Below are positions 52,691 to 61,984 of a stretch of DNA of 64,000 bases, piece after piece. The stretch comes from JACCZX01 sp038216465 (GTDB lineage: Bacteria; Pseudomonadota; Gammaproteobacteria; Burkholderiales; Burkholderiaceae_F): the NCBI GenBank assembly GCA_038216465.1, contig JBBQQC010000019.1:1-64000 (forward strand), given 5' to 3'. The notes under the pieces are model-generated. The model did no database searches. It worked only from the letters and a program-made list of their open reading frames with translations, and had not been told where the DNA came from. The translations under genes and the position numbers were made by a program. The first letter of the stretch is position 1, and each line of letters opens with the position of its first letter.

Positions 52691-55204
52691 ATGAGCGGCG
52701 ATTACGGCGCCGCTGGACTGCCTTATTCGGCTACTCTTTCGACCCTCGGGCCCGGCCGCTGCGCCCCCTACAACTATTCGCCTGTGAGCGCCACCTCTCC
52801 TTCGACTCCTGGACGCGCTAGCCGCACAACCGTGCACCGCGTTATCGGCGAGCTGCGCAAGACGGTGCGGGCGCAATTCGACCCGCTGCTTACTGAGGCG
52901 GCGCGCGAAGCGATTCAGGCCATCGATGCTGACGATTCGGCGTCGACGACGCTGAAGAAATCGGTGCGGCGGCTGCTGGTCGATCAGCGCGAATTTTCCA
53001 ATGCGTTCTTTGCTGCGGTCGACAAACACATCGATACGGCGATCGATGACCTCTTCACCGTCGGCAAGGACAAGCCGGCGGCGGCGCCGAGCAGCAACGC
53101 GTTGAGTTTGTCGCTGGTTGAGTACGACGAGATGGAGGAGGCGATGGTGATCGACCGCTTCTCGTCTCGTATTCGCAATGCGGCTGATTCCTCGTTTACG
53201 CCGCTGACGCAGAGGCTGGCCAAGGCGTTGCAGATCCCGGGTCTGGGGGACCGTGAAAATCCGTTTCATCCAGTGCGTTTCTGCCGCGCGCTAGGTGACG
53301 CGATCGACAAGCTCGGCTTCAAGGGTGATCAGCGGCACTCGGTATTAAAGGCATTCGACGTCAGCCTGCTGAAGCCGCTGGTTGCCGTGTACACCGCATT
53401 GAACAACGACCTCGAGGGCAAGGGCGTGCAGGAAGGCAGTGCCGCGGCGCCGTTCAAGCCCACCGGTTTTCGCAACACGATGCTCGGCGGCGCAGGCGGT
53501 CCAGGCCGCACTACGCAGGGCGGGCACACACCGGGATCGATGACCGGCAACACCGCTGAACAGCTGTTGAGCGCGCTGTATCAGCGCATGCAGGTGCCGA
53601 CGGTCCCGGGCGGCGCGCGGCCGATGCCGCACTCGCAGTTACCGGGAACGGCGCTGTTCGAGCGTGCCGAGGCGATCACCGGCTCCCCGATGATGTCACC
53701 TGGCTTCGTGATCACCGGCGCTGCATCGATGCCGATTGCCGCCGGCACGCCGGTGCAGTTTGCGACGATCGATCCGGGTCTGCTGGCATCGATCAACGAA
53801 GTGCAGCGGCTGAACGCAATGGCCACGATGTCGGGCAAGAGCGGCGCCGCGGCCCAGTTGATCAGCGAGCGCGACGAGGCGCATCTGCGCCAGCATGTGT
53901 CTGAGAAAGCTACCAAGCAGATCGACAAGCTGACGATCGAGCTGGTCGGCATGCTGTTTGATCGCATTCACCAGGACAAGCACCTGCCGGCGGAGATCAA
54001 GACGGCGATATCGCGCCTGCAGTTTCCGATCATGAAGGTGGCGCTGGCCGATTCGGATCTGTTCGTTTCGCCGGTGCAGCCGGCGCGGCGGCTAATGGAT
54101 CGGATTGCCAGCACCGGTATCGGATGGCGCTCGGAAGGCGAAGACAACGTCCGCTATCTGTCCGAGGTAAACAAGGCAGTCAACACCGTCGTCGTCGCGA
54201 TCAACGAGGGTCCGCCGATTTTCGAGAAGGCGCTTAGCGAGTTCGAGCAGTACCTGGCCGAGGAGCGCACCCGCGACGACGATCCGGTGACCCGCGCGAA
54301 GCGCGCGCTCGAAGAAGCCGAAACGCGCGAGATCATGGCGATCAACGCTGCGATCGGCATCCGGCGTGCGTTCGACGGTGTGCAGATCGAATCGTATCTG
54401 CGCGATTTTCTGCTGGAAAACTGGGTCAAGGTGATGGTTGCCGCAACCTTGCGCGAGCGCACGCAGCCCTCATTTGCAAAAAAATTCCGCGACGTCGTCC
54501 CCGACGTTGTGTGGAGTGTGCAGCCGAAAATCAATCCCGATGACCGCAAGCGTCTCGTCAAGACAATCCCGGCGGTGCTAAGCACGGTGCGCGAGGGCTT
54601 GCAGCTGATCGAATTTTCGGCTGCGCAGTCGCAGGAATTTTTTTCGCGCTTAATGGCATCGCACGCCCAGGCAGTCAAGGCGCTGGAAGTTGCTTATGGC
54701 ACGGGCGCACCGATGGACCCGGCGGCGTTCAAGCGCAGCTTCGACGAGGTCAAGATCGTCGAGCCGCCGCCGGTGGCACAGGACGAGCCCGATCAGCAGT
54801 TGACGATTACGCCGGAGGTAGTGCGCAGCGCGGTGGCCGCCAACCATGCCGAAGTCAATTTGCTCGAAGCCCCATTAACGGTCCAGCCCGAGGAAATGAT
54901 TCCGGTTGAAAAGCTGTCGGACCAGGGTATCGATCAGATGATCAACAGCTGGCAGCGCGGAACCTGGTTCGATTTGTGGACCGGCGAACAAACCGAGCGC
55001 GTTCGCCTGCGCTGGATCAGCCCGCGTCGCAACTTTTATCTGTTTACTTCCGCCGACACCGGCAAAGCGCACAGCCTGGCGCCGCTGATTCTGCACAGCT
55101 ACATTCGAGCCGGGCGCATCCATACGGCGGAGCGTGCGCCGTTGTTCGAGCGCGTGGTCGACGACATGATGCACGATCTGAAGGCCGAAGGCGCGCCCGC
55201 CTAG
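52691..55204 (+). CDS. DUF1631 family protein (first paralogue)
   Basis: An 837-residue cytoplasmic protein of the DUF1631 family. The N-terminal 120 residues are helical and charged. A Gly/Pro/Thr-rich linker (about 265-310) follows. The conserved core starts near residue 409 with KQIDKLTIELVGMLFDRI and continues ISRLQFPIMKVALADSDLF, RRLMDRIASTGIGW. The C terminus carries the W...R.RLRWISPRRNFYLF module (from about 774), a compact, possibly beta-rich domain. Function is unknown. It has a paralogue 951 bases downstream of its stop and a GspE-type ATPase after that. Its start is uncertain (a GTG at 52784 is an alternative). Confidence 0.88.
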   Translation: MSGDYGAAGLPYSATLSTLGPGRCAPYNYSPVSATSPSTPGRASRTTVHRVIGELRKTVRAQFDPLLTEAAREAIQAIDADDSASTTLKKSVRRLLVDQREFSNAFFAAVDKHIDTAIDDLFTVGKDKPAAAPSSNALSLSLVEYDEMEEAMVIDRFSSRIRNAADSSFTPLTQRLAKALQIPGLGDRENPFHPVRFCRALGDAIDKLGFKGDQRHSVLKAFDVSLLKPLVAVYTALNNDLEGKGVQEGSAAAPFKPTGFRNTMLGGAGGPGRTTQGGHTPGSMTGNTAEQLLSALYQRMQVPTVPGGARPMPHSQLPGTALFERAEAITGSPMMSPGFVITGAASMPIAAGTPVQFATIDPGLLASINEVQRLNAMATMSGKSGAAAQLISERDEAHLRQHVSEKATKQIDKLTIELVGMLFDRIHQDKHLPAEIKTAISRLQFPIMKVALADSDLFVSPVQPARRLMDRIASTGIGWRSEGEDNVRYLSEVNKAVNTVVVAINEGPPIFEKALSEFEQYLAEERTRDDDPVTRAKRALEEAETREIMAINAAIGIRRAFDGVQIESYLRDFLLENWVKVMVAATLRERTQPSFAKKFRDVVPDVVWSVQPKINPDDRKRLVKTIPAVLSTVREGLQLIEFSAAQSQEFFSRLMASHAQAVKALEVAYGTGAPMDPAAFKRSFDEVKIVEPPPVAQDEPDQQLTITPEVVRSAVAANHAEVNLLEAPLTVQPEEMIPVEKLSDQGIDQMINSWQRGTWFDLWTGEQTERVRLRWISPRRNFYLFTSADTGKAHSLAPLILHSYIRAGRIHTAERAPLFERVVDDMMHDLKAEGAPA

Positions 55205-55962
55205 TGCCACGAAAGGGACACGGTGCGTCCGTCACGCTCTCCGAAGAAGACGGGATGCGCTATCTGCACTTCGGGACCGAATGGATTCAGGGTGGCATGC
55301 GCGTTGCGCAGCCGTTTTCGCTTCAGCTCGAATATCAACGGCAGATGATGGCGGTCGGACTGTTTCTTCCTGAACCTCGACATATTGTGCAATTGGGTCT
55401 GGGCGCAGCGGCGCTCACCAAGTTCTGCTGGCGTGAAATTCGAGGCGCCAGCGTTGTCGCCGTTGAGCTCAGTGCCGACGTGATCGATGCAGCGCGTGCC
55501 TGGTTCTGCCTGCCACCCGATGATCGGCGGCTCAGCGTCGTCAAGGCCGATGCGCGCGACTTCATCAGCACTCCGCAGCGGCGCGGCTGTGCCGACTGGT
55601 TGCAGGTCGACCTCTACGACGCGGCCGCGCGCGGGCCCGTCTACGACGATGTTGCGTTCTACCGCGCGTGCCGGCGGGCGTTGCGCGCGCCCGGTGTGGC
55701 GTGCTTCAACTTGTTCGGTTCGAAATTTGATCCAAGCTTCGCGGCTATTGCGTCGGCCTTCGAAGGTCGGGTACTCGCGCTGCCCGAAGTTGATGCGGGC
55801 AATCGCGTGGTGCTGGCTGTCGCGGGGCCGCCGCTCGATGTGCCCTTTGCGGCGCTTGACCGGCGTGCACGCGAACTTGAGGTGCGCTGGAAGTTAAAAG
55901 CACGTGGGTGGGTGGCCGGCCTGCGCCGCGCGAATACGTTCGGTGCAACGTTTGCATTATAA
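55204..55962 (+). CDS. spermidine synthase-like protein (PABS fold)
   Basis: A 252-residue SAM-type Rossmann protein similar to spermidine-synthase-like proteins. The N terminus has a short strand region (LSEEDGMRYLHFGTEWIQGGMRV). The nucleotide-binding core shows HIVQLGLGAAALTKFCWREI and VVAVELSADVIDAARAWF, and VVKADARDFI and ADWLQVDLYDA follow. The full SpeE-type motifs (a GGGDG loop and a DSTDP loop) are not seen, so polyamine synthesis is doubtful. I chose the GTG at 55204, which overlaps the preceding DUF1631 stop (TAGTG) and includes the family N terminus. Confidence 0.82.
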   Translation: MPRKGHGASVTLSEEDGMRYLHFGTEWIQGGMRVAQPFSLQLEYQRQMMAVGLFLPEPRHIVQLGLGAAALTKFCWREIRGASVVAVELSADVIDAARAWFCLPPDDRRLSVVKADARDFISTPQRRGCADWLQVDLYDAAARGPVYDDVAFYRACRRALRAPGVACFNLFGSKFDPSFAAIASAFEGRVLALPEVDAGNRVVLAVAGPPLDVPFAALDRRARELEVRWKLKARGWVAGLRRANTFGATFAL

Positions 55963-56033
55963 AAACGATGCCAAAGCGTTGCTAATGCCTTCAATTTAGG
56001 GATGTTTCGCCGTCAGTAACTGCTTAAACTTGC

Positions 56034-56061
56034 TTGACACGCAGTACTACGTGGATAGATT
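56034..56061 (+). promoter_or_regulatory. promoter of the second DUF1631 gene and ATPase gene
   Basis: A perfect TTGACA (56034-56039), a 16-base spacer and TAGATT (56056-56061). It lies in the 192-base gap before the second DUF1631 gene and predicts a leader of about 87 bases. Confidence 0.5.
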
Positions 56062-56154
56062 GTGGCGTCTATAGTGGAAAGCCGCTTGGCGGGGCCGATC
56101 GGGTGTCGATCGTCGGCGGGCTGCACGAGAACTTAGTCAAACCTCAGAGATCGC

Positions 56155-58539
56155 ATGGAGTTTCCTCCGGCTTCCGAATCGTCGAGCGCACCTACGACTG
56201 ACGTGCCGTTTGTCACGGCTGCGCAGGCCTCGGCGTTGCTGAAGTCGGGCTTGGCGATCTCGAACGAACTGATCGGTGCCGCGTTTCCGGAATTTTCGAA
56301 GTCGATTCTCGAGGATCTTTCGGGCAAGTGGGATTTCGATGTCGGGTCGCCGCTGGTGCAGCGGCACCTGGCCGCCAAGCTCGACGATTTGCATCACACG
56401 TTTATGGCGCGCCTGCAGGAGACGCAGGACCAGTGCTTTCACGAGATCACCGTGGGTCGCGTGCAAGCGGCGCCCGGCTCGCTCGATGCAGAAACGCTTT
56501 CCCTGGTCGACTCGATCTCGGTCGAAAGCAACACGGTCGTTGAGCGGCACGCGAGCAAGATTGCCGGTTACGCCGAGCAATCGCTGCGTGATCTGAATCT
56601 GGTCGTGGCGTTTCTGCTGGGTAGAACGACGATTCGCAACTCCGAGAATCCGCTCGGCCCTGCGGTGTATGTGCGTGCGCTGCTGCGCGCCGCAGAAGAC
56701 ACCGATCTGCACAAAGAGGCGTGGGAGTTTTTCCTGACGGTGTATGAAAAGCCGTTTGGCGAAGAGCTGGCGCGCATTGTGCGGCAGCTGCTCGATCACT
56801 ACGCGAACCACGGCGTCGACGTGCGCGCGATTCGAAGGACGCGCGCCGCGCCGAAGTCGGCGCCGCCATGGCAGGTGCCCGGCACCTCCGGCGGGCATGC
56901 CGGTGCGCATGCATCGAATTCGGCCGGTGCGCTAGCGGAGGCAGGCGGACCACGCAGTTCCGCGGCGGGTGGCCAGTCGAAAGGCCAAGGTGCGCAGGCA
57001 TCCGATGAGCCGAACATGCTGCTCGGCGGGTTGCTGACGCGCCTGCAGGCCAACGCGCGCGGGTCACGCTTGCCGCACCTGCCGTCGCACGGCCCCGCGC
57101 CTCAGCAGCTGCTGCAATCGATCGGGGAATTCCAGCAGATGAATCTGCAGGAGCTTGGCCCCGGCGGTAATTTTTCCTTGCCGACCGAATCGGTCAGCTC
57201 GATGCGCGACGAGCTGATTTCGAAATCGACGCGCGTAGTCGACAAATTGACGATCGAACTGGTCGGCATGCTGTTCGATCATGTCATGCAGGACAAGCAA
57301 GTGCCGTCGGAAATCAAGGCGCGCATTTCGCGGCTGCAGTTTCCGGTGCTGAAGTCGGCCTTGATGGACGCAGCATTCTTTGCGTCGAGCGCCCACCCGG
57401 CGCGCAAGTTGATCGATCGCATTGCTGGTACCTCGGCCGGATGGGAGCCGTACGGCGACGACAACCAGCGCTACATGAAGGAAGTCGATCGCGTTATTAC
57501 CGAGATTCTGAAGCACTTTGAAACCGACCTCGGCGTGTTCGAGCGGCTGTACGGCGAATTCGACAAGTTCGTTTCCGATATTGCGCCCGAAGAGAACGAC
57601 CCGGTATCGCGCGCGAAGAAAGCGCTTGAGCAGGCAGAGAAGCACGAGATTCTGACGATCAACACGACGATCCAGGTTCGGCGCGCGTTCGAGCGGGTTG
57701 ACCTTGAGCCCTACATCAAGGAGTTCCTGCTCGGTGCGTGGGTCAAGGTGCTGGTCGCTGCGACTGTTCGCCAGGAGAAAACCCCGGGGTTTGCGAAGGC
57801 TTTCCGCGATGTAATTCATGAATTGGTGTGGTCGGTGCAGCCGAAGGCGAGTACCGAAGATCGCAGCAAGCTGGTCAAGCTGATTCCAAGCATGGTGCGC
57901 GTGCTGCGCGACGGGCTGGGGCTAATCAACGCTCCTGAGCGTGACCGCGAGCTGTTCTTTACGCAACTGATGGAATCGCACGCGATGGCCGTCAAGCCGG
58001 TCGACCAGGCGACCTATATCAAGTCGAGCCTGCTGGCGTCTGAGTTGCGCGCGAAGATCGACGGTATGCAACTGTCGGGGGTGTTCCCGGTCACGACCGT
58101 GCCGGGGGGCATCAAGGTTCCTACCAACGTGATCATGCGCGCCGCCGCCGAGCACAAGGCGGACATCTACATGCCGGATCCTGTCACCGACATCGGCCGG
58201 CTCGATCCGGTGGAAGACGCGCGCGTGCAGGAAGAGATCGGCCGCTGGCAGCGCGGCAACTGGTTCAAGCTGTGGAACGGCATGGAATTTTCGCGCGCCA
58301 AGCTGCGCTGGATGAGTCCGCTGCGCACGTTGTTCCTTTTCGCCAGCGAGCACGACCAGAAGGCCCACGTGATGTCGGCCGATATGCTGAAGTCTTACCT
58401 GGCGCGCAAATACATCGAGCCGCTCGAGAGCGTCCCGCTGACCAAGCGCGCGGTCGATGCCGTGGTTGCCGATTTTGAAAACGCACCCGATCGCGCGAAG
58501 TCGATGGCCAAGCGCTACGAGGCCTCGCAGCCCGCATGA
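56155..58539 (+). CDS. DUF1631 family protein (second paralogue)
   Basis: A 794-residue cytoplasmic paralogue of the protein at 52691. The shared core starts near residue 362 (VVDKLTIELVGMLFDHVMQDK) and includes ISRLQFPVLKSALMDAAFF and ARKLIDRIAGTSAGW. A Gly/Ala-rich linker (about 240-285) separates it from a helical N-terminal half. The C-terminal module, KLRWMSPLRTLFLF (from about 717), is also conserved. The gene has its own promoter upstream and overlaps the ATPase gene by four bases (ATGA), so the two are made together. Function unknown; a link to the ATPase is inferred. Confidence 0.88.
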   Translation: MEFPPASESSSAPTTDVPFVTAAQASALLKSGLAISNELIGAAFPEFSKSILEDLSGKWDFDVGSPLVQRHLAAKLDDLHHTFMARLQETQDQCFHEITVGRVQAAPGSLDAETLSLVDSISVESNTVVERHASKIAGYAEQSLRDLNLVVAFLLGRTTIRNSENPLGPAVYVRALLRAAEDTDLHKEAWEFFLTVYEKPFGEELARIVRQLLDHYANHGVDVRAIRRTRAAPKSAPPWQVPGTSGGHAGAHASNSAGALAEAGGPRSSAAGGQSKGQGAQASDEPNMLLGGLLTRLQANARGSRLPHLPSHGPAPQQLLQSIGEFQQMNLQELGPGGNFSLPTESVSSMRDELISKSTRVVDKLTIELVGMLFDHVMQDKQVPSEIKARISRLQFPVLKSALMDAAFFASSAHPARKLIDRIAGTSAGWEPYGDDNQRYMKEVDRVITEILKHFETDLGVFERLYGEFDKFVSDIAPEENDPVSRAKKALEQAEKHEILTINTTIQVRRAFERVDLEPYIKEFLLGAWVKVLVAATVRQEKTPGFAKAFRDVIHELVWSVQPKASTEDRSKLVKLIPSMVRVLRDGLGLINAPERDRELFFTQLMESHAMAVKPVDQATYIKSSLLASELRAKIDGMQLSGVFPVTTVPGGIKVPTNVIMRAAAEHKADIYMPDPVTDIGRLDPVEDARVQEEIGRWQRGNWFKLWNGMEFSRAKLRWMSPLRTLFLFASEHDQKAHVMSADMLKSYLARKYIEPLESVPLTKRAVDAVVADFENAPDRAKSMAKRYEASQPA

Positions 58540-60380
58540 GCGCGATGCCGAAGGACGGCGCAGCGGCAGTTTTGAAAAACACAACGTCGCAACGCGAAAA
58601 AGCACGCGCGCAGCCGGTGCAGGCGCCGCCGGGTCGGGTGACAAGCGGGTTCGTCGTCAAGCAACTGGTGGCCGACGGTTTGTTGTCGGAAGCCGATGCC
58701 GAGCGCTTCAAGATCACCGGTGGCCGCGAGCGCGCGGGCCATCCGCTGGTGGTGCTGGCTGAGATGAACTACCGGTCGCCGCAAGCTGACCGCCAATTGC
58801 TCGATCTCGAAACGCTGACACGCTGGATCGCACAGAAGGCCGCGCTGCCGTACTTCCACATCGATCCGCTGAAGGTCGACTTCACGCGCGTCGTTGACGT
58901 GATGTCCGCGTCGTATGCGACGACGTATTCCATCCTGCCGGTCGCGATGGGCGCGAGCGAGGTGACCATCGCGACCAGCGAGCCGTTCCTGACCGGCTGG
59001 GATCGCGAGATCGAGCAGATCACGAAGAAGACCGTGACGCGCGTTGTCGCCAACCCGCTCGATGTCGCGCGCTACACGACCGAGTTCTTCAAGCTCGCGC
59101 AGCAGGTGCGCGGCGCCGCCAAGACAGGCAGCACCGCACTGGTATCGAGCTTCGAACAGTTAGTCGAGTTGGGTGGCAAGGTCGAAGCCAACGACGCGCA
59201 CGTAATCCATATCGTCGACTGGCTACTGCAATACGCCTTCGATCAGCGGGCGAGCGATATTCACCTGGAGCCGCGGCGCGAATTCGGCGTTGCAAGGTTC
59301 CGCATCGACGGTGTGTTGCATCAGGTTTACCAGGTGCCCGCTGGTGTGATGGGCGCGATGACCAGTCGCATCAAACTGCTCGGGCGGATGGATGTGGTCG
59401 AAAAACGCCGTCCGCAGGACGGACGCATCAAGACCAAGGTCACGACCGGGCAGAACGCGGGCCGCGAAGTCGAGATCCGGCTGTCGACGCTGCCGACCGC
59501 CTTCGGCGAAAAGCTCGTGATGCGCATCTTCGATCCGGAAGTCGTCGTGCGCAGCTATGCCGAGCTCGGATTCGCGAATGAAGAAGCGAAGCTGTGGGAA
59601 AACTGGATTCATCGGCCGTCCGGCATCGTCCTGGTTACGGGGCCGACCGGCTCGGGCAAGACCACGACGCTGTATTCGACGCTGAAGCAGCTGGCGACCG
59701 ATGAGGTCAACGTCAGCACCGTCGAAGATCCGATCGAGATGGTGGATCCAGCGCTGAACCAGATGCAGGTCCAGCACGGCATCGATCTGGGCTTCGCTGA
59801 CGGCCTGCGCGCGTTGATGCGGCAGGACCCGGACATCATCATGGTCGGTGAGATCCGCGACAAGGAAACGGCCGACATGGCGGTGCAGGCCGCGCTGACC
59901 GGTCATCTGGTGTTCTCGACGCTGCATACCAACGATGCGGCGTCGTCGATCGCGCGACTGCTCGAGCTTGGGGTGCCTAACTATCTGGTCAACGCGACGC
60001 TGGTCGGTATTCTCGCGCAGCGGCTGATCCGCACGTTGTGTCCGCACTGCAAGGCGCTCGGTGACCCAATCGATCCGGCGCTGTGGAAGGAACTCGTCAA
60101 CCCTTGGCGTTCAAATATTCCCGACAAGGTCTACAAGCCGGTCGGCTGTCTCGAATGCCGCAACACCGGCTACATGCGGCGCACCGGGTTGATCGAAATG
60201 CTGGTGATGACCGACGCGATGCGGGCGCTGGTCGCGCAACAGGGCGACATCGTCAAGATGCGCAGTCAGGCCGCGCGCGATGGGTTGAGGTCGTTACGCC
60301 TGTCCGGTGCGCAGAAAATCGCAAACGGGATGACGACGATGGACGAAGTGTTGAAGGCGGCGCCACCGTTTACGACTTGA
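58536..60380 (+). CDS. GspE/PilB-type secretion/pilus assembly ATPase
   Basis: A 614-residue hexameric ATPase of the type II secretion / type IV pilus family. An N-terminal MshEN/GspE-N-like domain (about residues 30-190) precedes the catalytic part. Visible motifs are Walker A GPTGSGKTT (from about 369), Asp box STVEDPIEM, and MVGEIRDKETADMAVQAALTGHL (from about 436). It also has the histidine box FSTLHTNDA and a C-terminal zinc site (CPHC at about 502 and CLEC at about 539). No pilin, GspF/PilC or prepilin peptidase gene is in view. It is translationally coupled to a DUF1631 gene. Confidence 0.92.
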   Translation: MSAMPKDGAAAVLKNTTSQREKARAQPVQAPPGRVTSGFVVKQLVADGLLSEADAERFKITGGRERAGHPLVVLAEMNYRSPQADRQLLDLETLTRWIAQKAALPYFHIDPLKVDFTRVVDVMSASYATTYSILPVAMGASEVTIATSEPFLTGWDREIEQITKKTVTRVVANPLDVARYTTEFFKLAQQVRGAAKTGSTALVSSFEQLVELGGKVEANDAHVIHIVDWLLQYAFDQRASDIHLEPRREFGVARFRIDGVLHQVYQVPAGVMGAMTSRIKLLGRMDVVEKRRPQDGRIKTKVTTGQNAGREVEIRLSTLPTAFGEKLVMRIFDPEVVVRSYAELGFANEEAKLWENWIHRPSGIVLVTGPTGSGKTTTLYSTLKQLATDEVNVSTVEDPIEMVDPALNQMQVQHGIDLGFADGLRALMRQDPDIIMVGEIRDKETADMAVQAALTGHLVFSTLHTNDAASSIARLLELGVPNYLVNATLVGILAQRLIRTLCPHCKALGDPIDPALWKELVNPWRSNIPDKVYKPVGCLECRNTGYMRRTGLIEMLVMTDAMRALVAQQGDIVKMRSQAARDGLRSLRLSGAQKIANGMTTMDEVLKAAPPFTT

Positions 60381-60396
60381 CGGGCGATAGCGGGCG

Positions 60397-61161
60397 TCAG
60401 ACCCAGAGCGTGGCGACGCCCCATCCGATCAAGGCGATGCCAGCGATGCGGCCCATCCACCGGCCAGCGGGCCAGACCTTCTCAATCAGCACGAAAAGGG
60501 CCAGCGCGGCAATCCAGACCAGATTCATCACGCCGCCAACGAACAGCAAGAGCATCAGCAGCCAGCAGCAGCCGACGCAATAAGCGCCGTGAAGCGCGCC
60601 GAGACGCAGCGCGCCCAGCGCGTGCGGGCGCCAGTGGCGCGACAGGAACGACGCTGGCGCGCGGCAATGCGACAAACAAACATTTTTCAGCGGCGAAAGC
60701 TGATAGAGGCCCGCGGCAATCAGTACTCCGGCGGAAAACCAGCGGTCCTGTGATCCCATCGCCATCGGCGAAACGATCTCGTAGCGTGCAAGCAGCCAGT
60801 GCAACGTGGCGGCAACAACGGAGAAGCCCAACCAAACCAGCAGATAGCCTGCAGTGAATACGCCGGTTGGCGCGAGTTTGCTCTGCGTTTGGCTCGGTGA
60901 AAGTGCCTGCCGGTAAACCAGCGCGTAAAGCAGAATTGCCGGGGTGGCACTCGGCGACATCATCGCGATCATCATGACCCACCACATCGCGATGATCAGC
61001 GTCCAGCTGGCGAGCCCCCACGCCGCGCCCGCCGGCGCCATTTCCATCGTGCCCATGTCCATGCCAGTCATGTCCGGTGCCATGACGCCCGCGTGTTGGT
61101 GCGGGAACAACATGAAACCGGTCATCTCCCACACGTTCATGCCGAGCCCGGGACCCAGCAC
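60397..61161 (-). CDS. DUF2182 integral membrane protein
   Basis: A 254-residue membrane protein of the DUF2182 family, described as predicted metal-binding. About six hydrophobic segments are visible, as well as a Met/His-rich loop (PHQHAGVMAPDMTGMDMGTMEM). The segment NVCLSHCRAPASFLSRHW is diagnostic, and HGAYCVGCCWLLMLLLFVGG follows. The annotated GTG start is the first standard start, yet the same frame is open for about 30 codons upstream and encodes a plausible further helix (RTITLAGLATLCALAWLYTV). A non-standard start such as CTG near 61233 is possible. It follows the DUF1326 gene. Confidence 0.85.
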   Translation of the reverse strand: MLGPGLGMNVWEMTGFMLFPHQHAGVMAPDMTGMDMGTMEMAPAGAAWGLASWTLIIAMWWVMMIAMMSPSATPAILLYALVYRQALSPSQTQSKLAPTGVFTAGYLLVWLGFSVVAATLHWLLARYEIVSPMAMGSQDRWFSAGVLIAAGLYQLSPLKNVCLSHCRAPASFLSRHWRPHALGALRLGALHGAYCVGCCWLLMLLLFVGGVMNLVWIAALALFVLIEKVWPAGRWMGRIAGIALIGWGVATLWV

Positions 61162-61262
61162 GGTGTACAGCCAGGCGAGCGCGCAAAGCGTCGCGAGCCC
61201 CGCAAGCGTGATCGTGCGGTCGCGCCTCAGCAGGCGTTCAAAAGCAGATGGAAATGCGCGCG

Positions 61263-61895
61263 TCAGGCTCGCACGACACCGTGATTGTTGAGATGCAGCC
61301 GCGCGAACTGGCCATATTTGTCATCTATCGAGACCTTGACAGGGCCACTGGTCGTGCTCGACGCGCTGCCGATCTCGGCAACCGAATATTCGAAACCGTT
61401 GGGCAACACGATCTGCGCCCGCGTTTCGTCGCCCGAGACCTTGTTGCGGATCGGCTTGCCGACCGTTTCAATGTAATCCTTGACGAAGATGCGGCCCTTG
61501 CGACCGTCGATGTCGAGCTCAAGATCGATCTTCGTGAAGACGGGATTGTTCATGGTGGTTACCGTCGAAGCGTAGACGGCAAACATCGTCGCAAACGGGT
61601 CGGTGTCTTGTCCCGTCATGATCTTCAACAGCGCCTCGCGCTGCTGCGCGTCGGCCTTCTCGTCCACGAAGGCGATGGCTTCGCCGTTGCCCTCATGAAT
61701 CGCTCCGGGCCATTTGAAGATAGCGGCGATCCGGAGGCCATCAAGCTTGGTCTTGCCGTAGTGGCCCTGGTCGATCTGAATGCCCGCTACGGCGTGGCAA
61801 TGGCCTTTGTCCGGCAGGCCGTTGAACTGACAGTTGCAGCCATACTCGCAAGTGCAATTGACCAACTCTCTGCCTTTGATCTCCCAAGATGTCAT
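61263..61895 (-). CDS. DUF1326 family protein
   Basis: A 210-residue cytoplasmic protein of the DUF1326 family. The N-terminal cysteine cluster is C14, C16, C20 and C22 in NCTCEYGCNCQF, likely metal-binding, followed by GHCHAVAGIQIDQGHYG. The rest includes FKWPGAIHEGNGEAIAFVDE and the C-terminal IDDKYGQFARLHLNNHG. It is paired with a DUF2182 membrane protein, a pairing I have seen often in proteobacteria. A metal (possibly copper) related role is inferred from the cysteines and Met/His loop only. Confidence 0.88.
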   Translation of the reverse strand: MTSWEIKGRELVNCTCEYGCNCQFNGLPDKGHCHAVAGIQIDQGHYGKTKLDGLRIAAIFKWPGAIHEGNGEAIAFVDEKADAQQREALLKIMTGQDTDPFATMFAVYASTVTTMNNPVFTKIDLELDIDGRKGRIFVKDYIETVGKPIRNKVSGDETRAQIVLPNGFEYSVAEIGSASSTTSGPVKVSIDDKYGQFARLHLNNHGVVRA

Positions 61896-61984
61896 GTCGA
61901 ACCTCCCGCAAAAGGTGGTGCGAGTCTAACCAACCAGACTACGAATGGCTACGGGCGTACCGGTAGGAGGATGTCGCATCGGCG

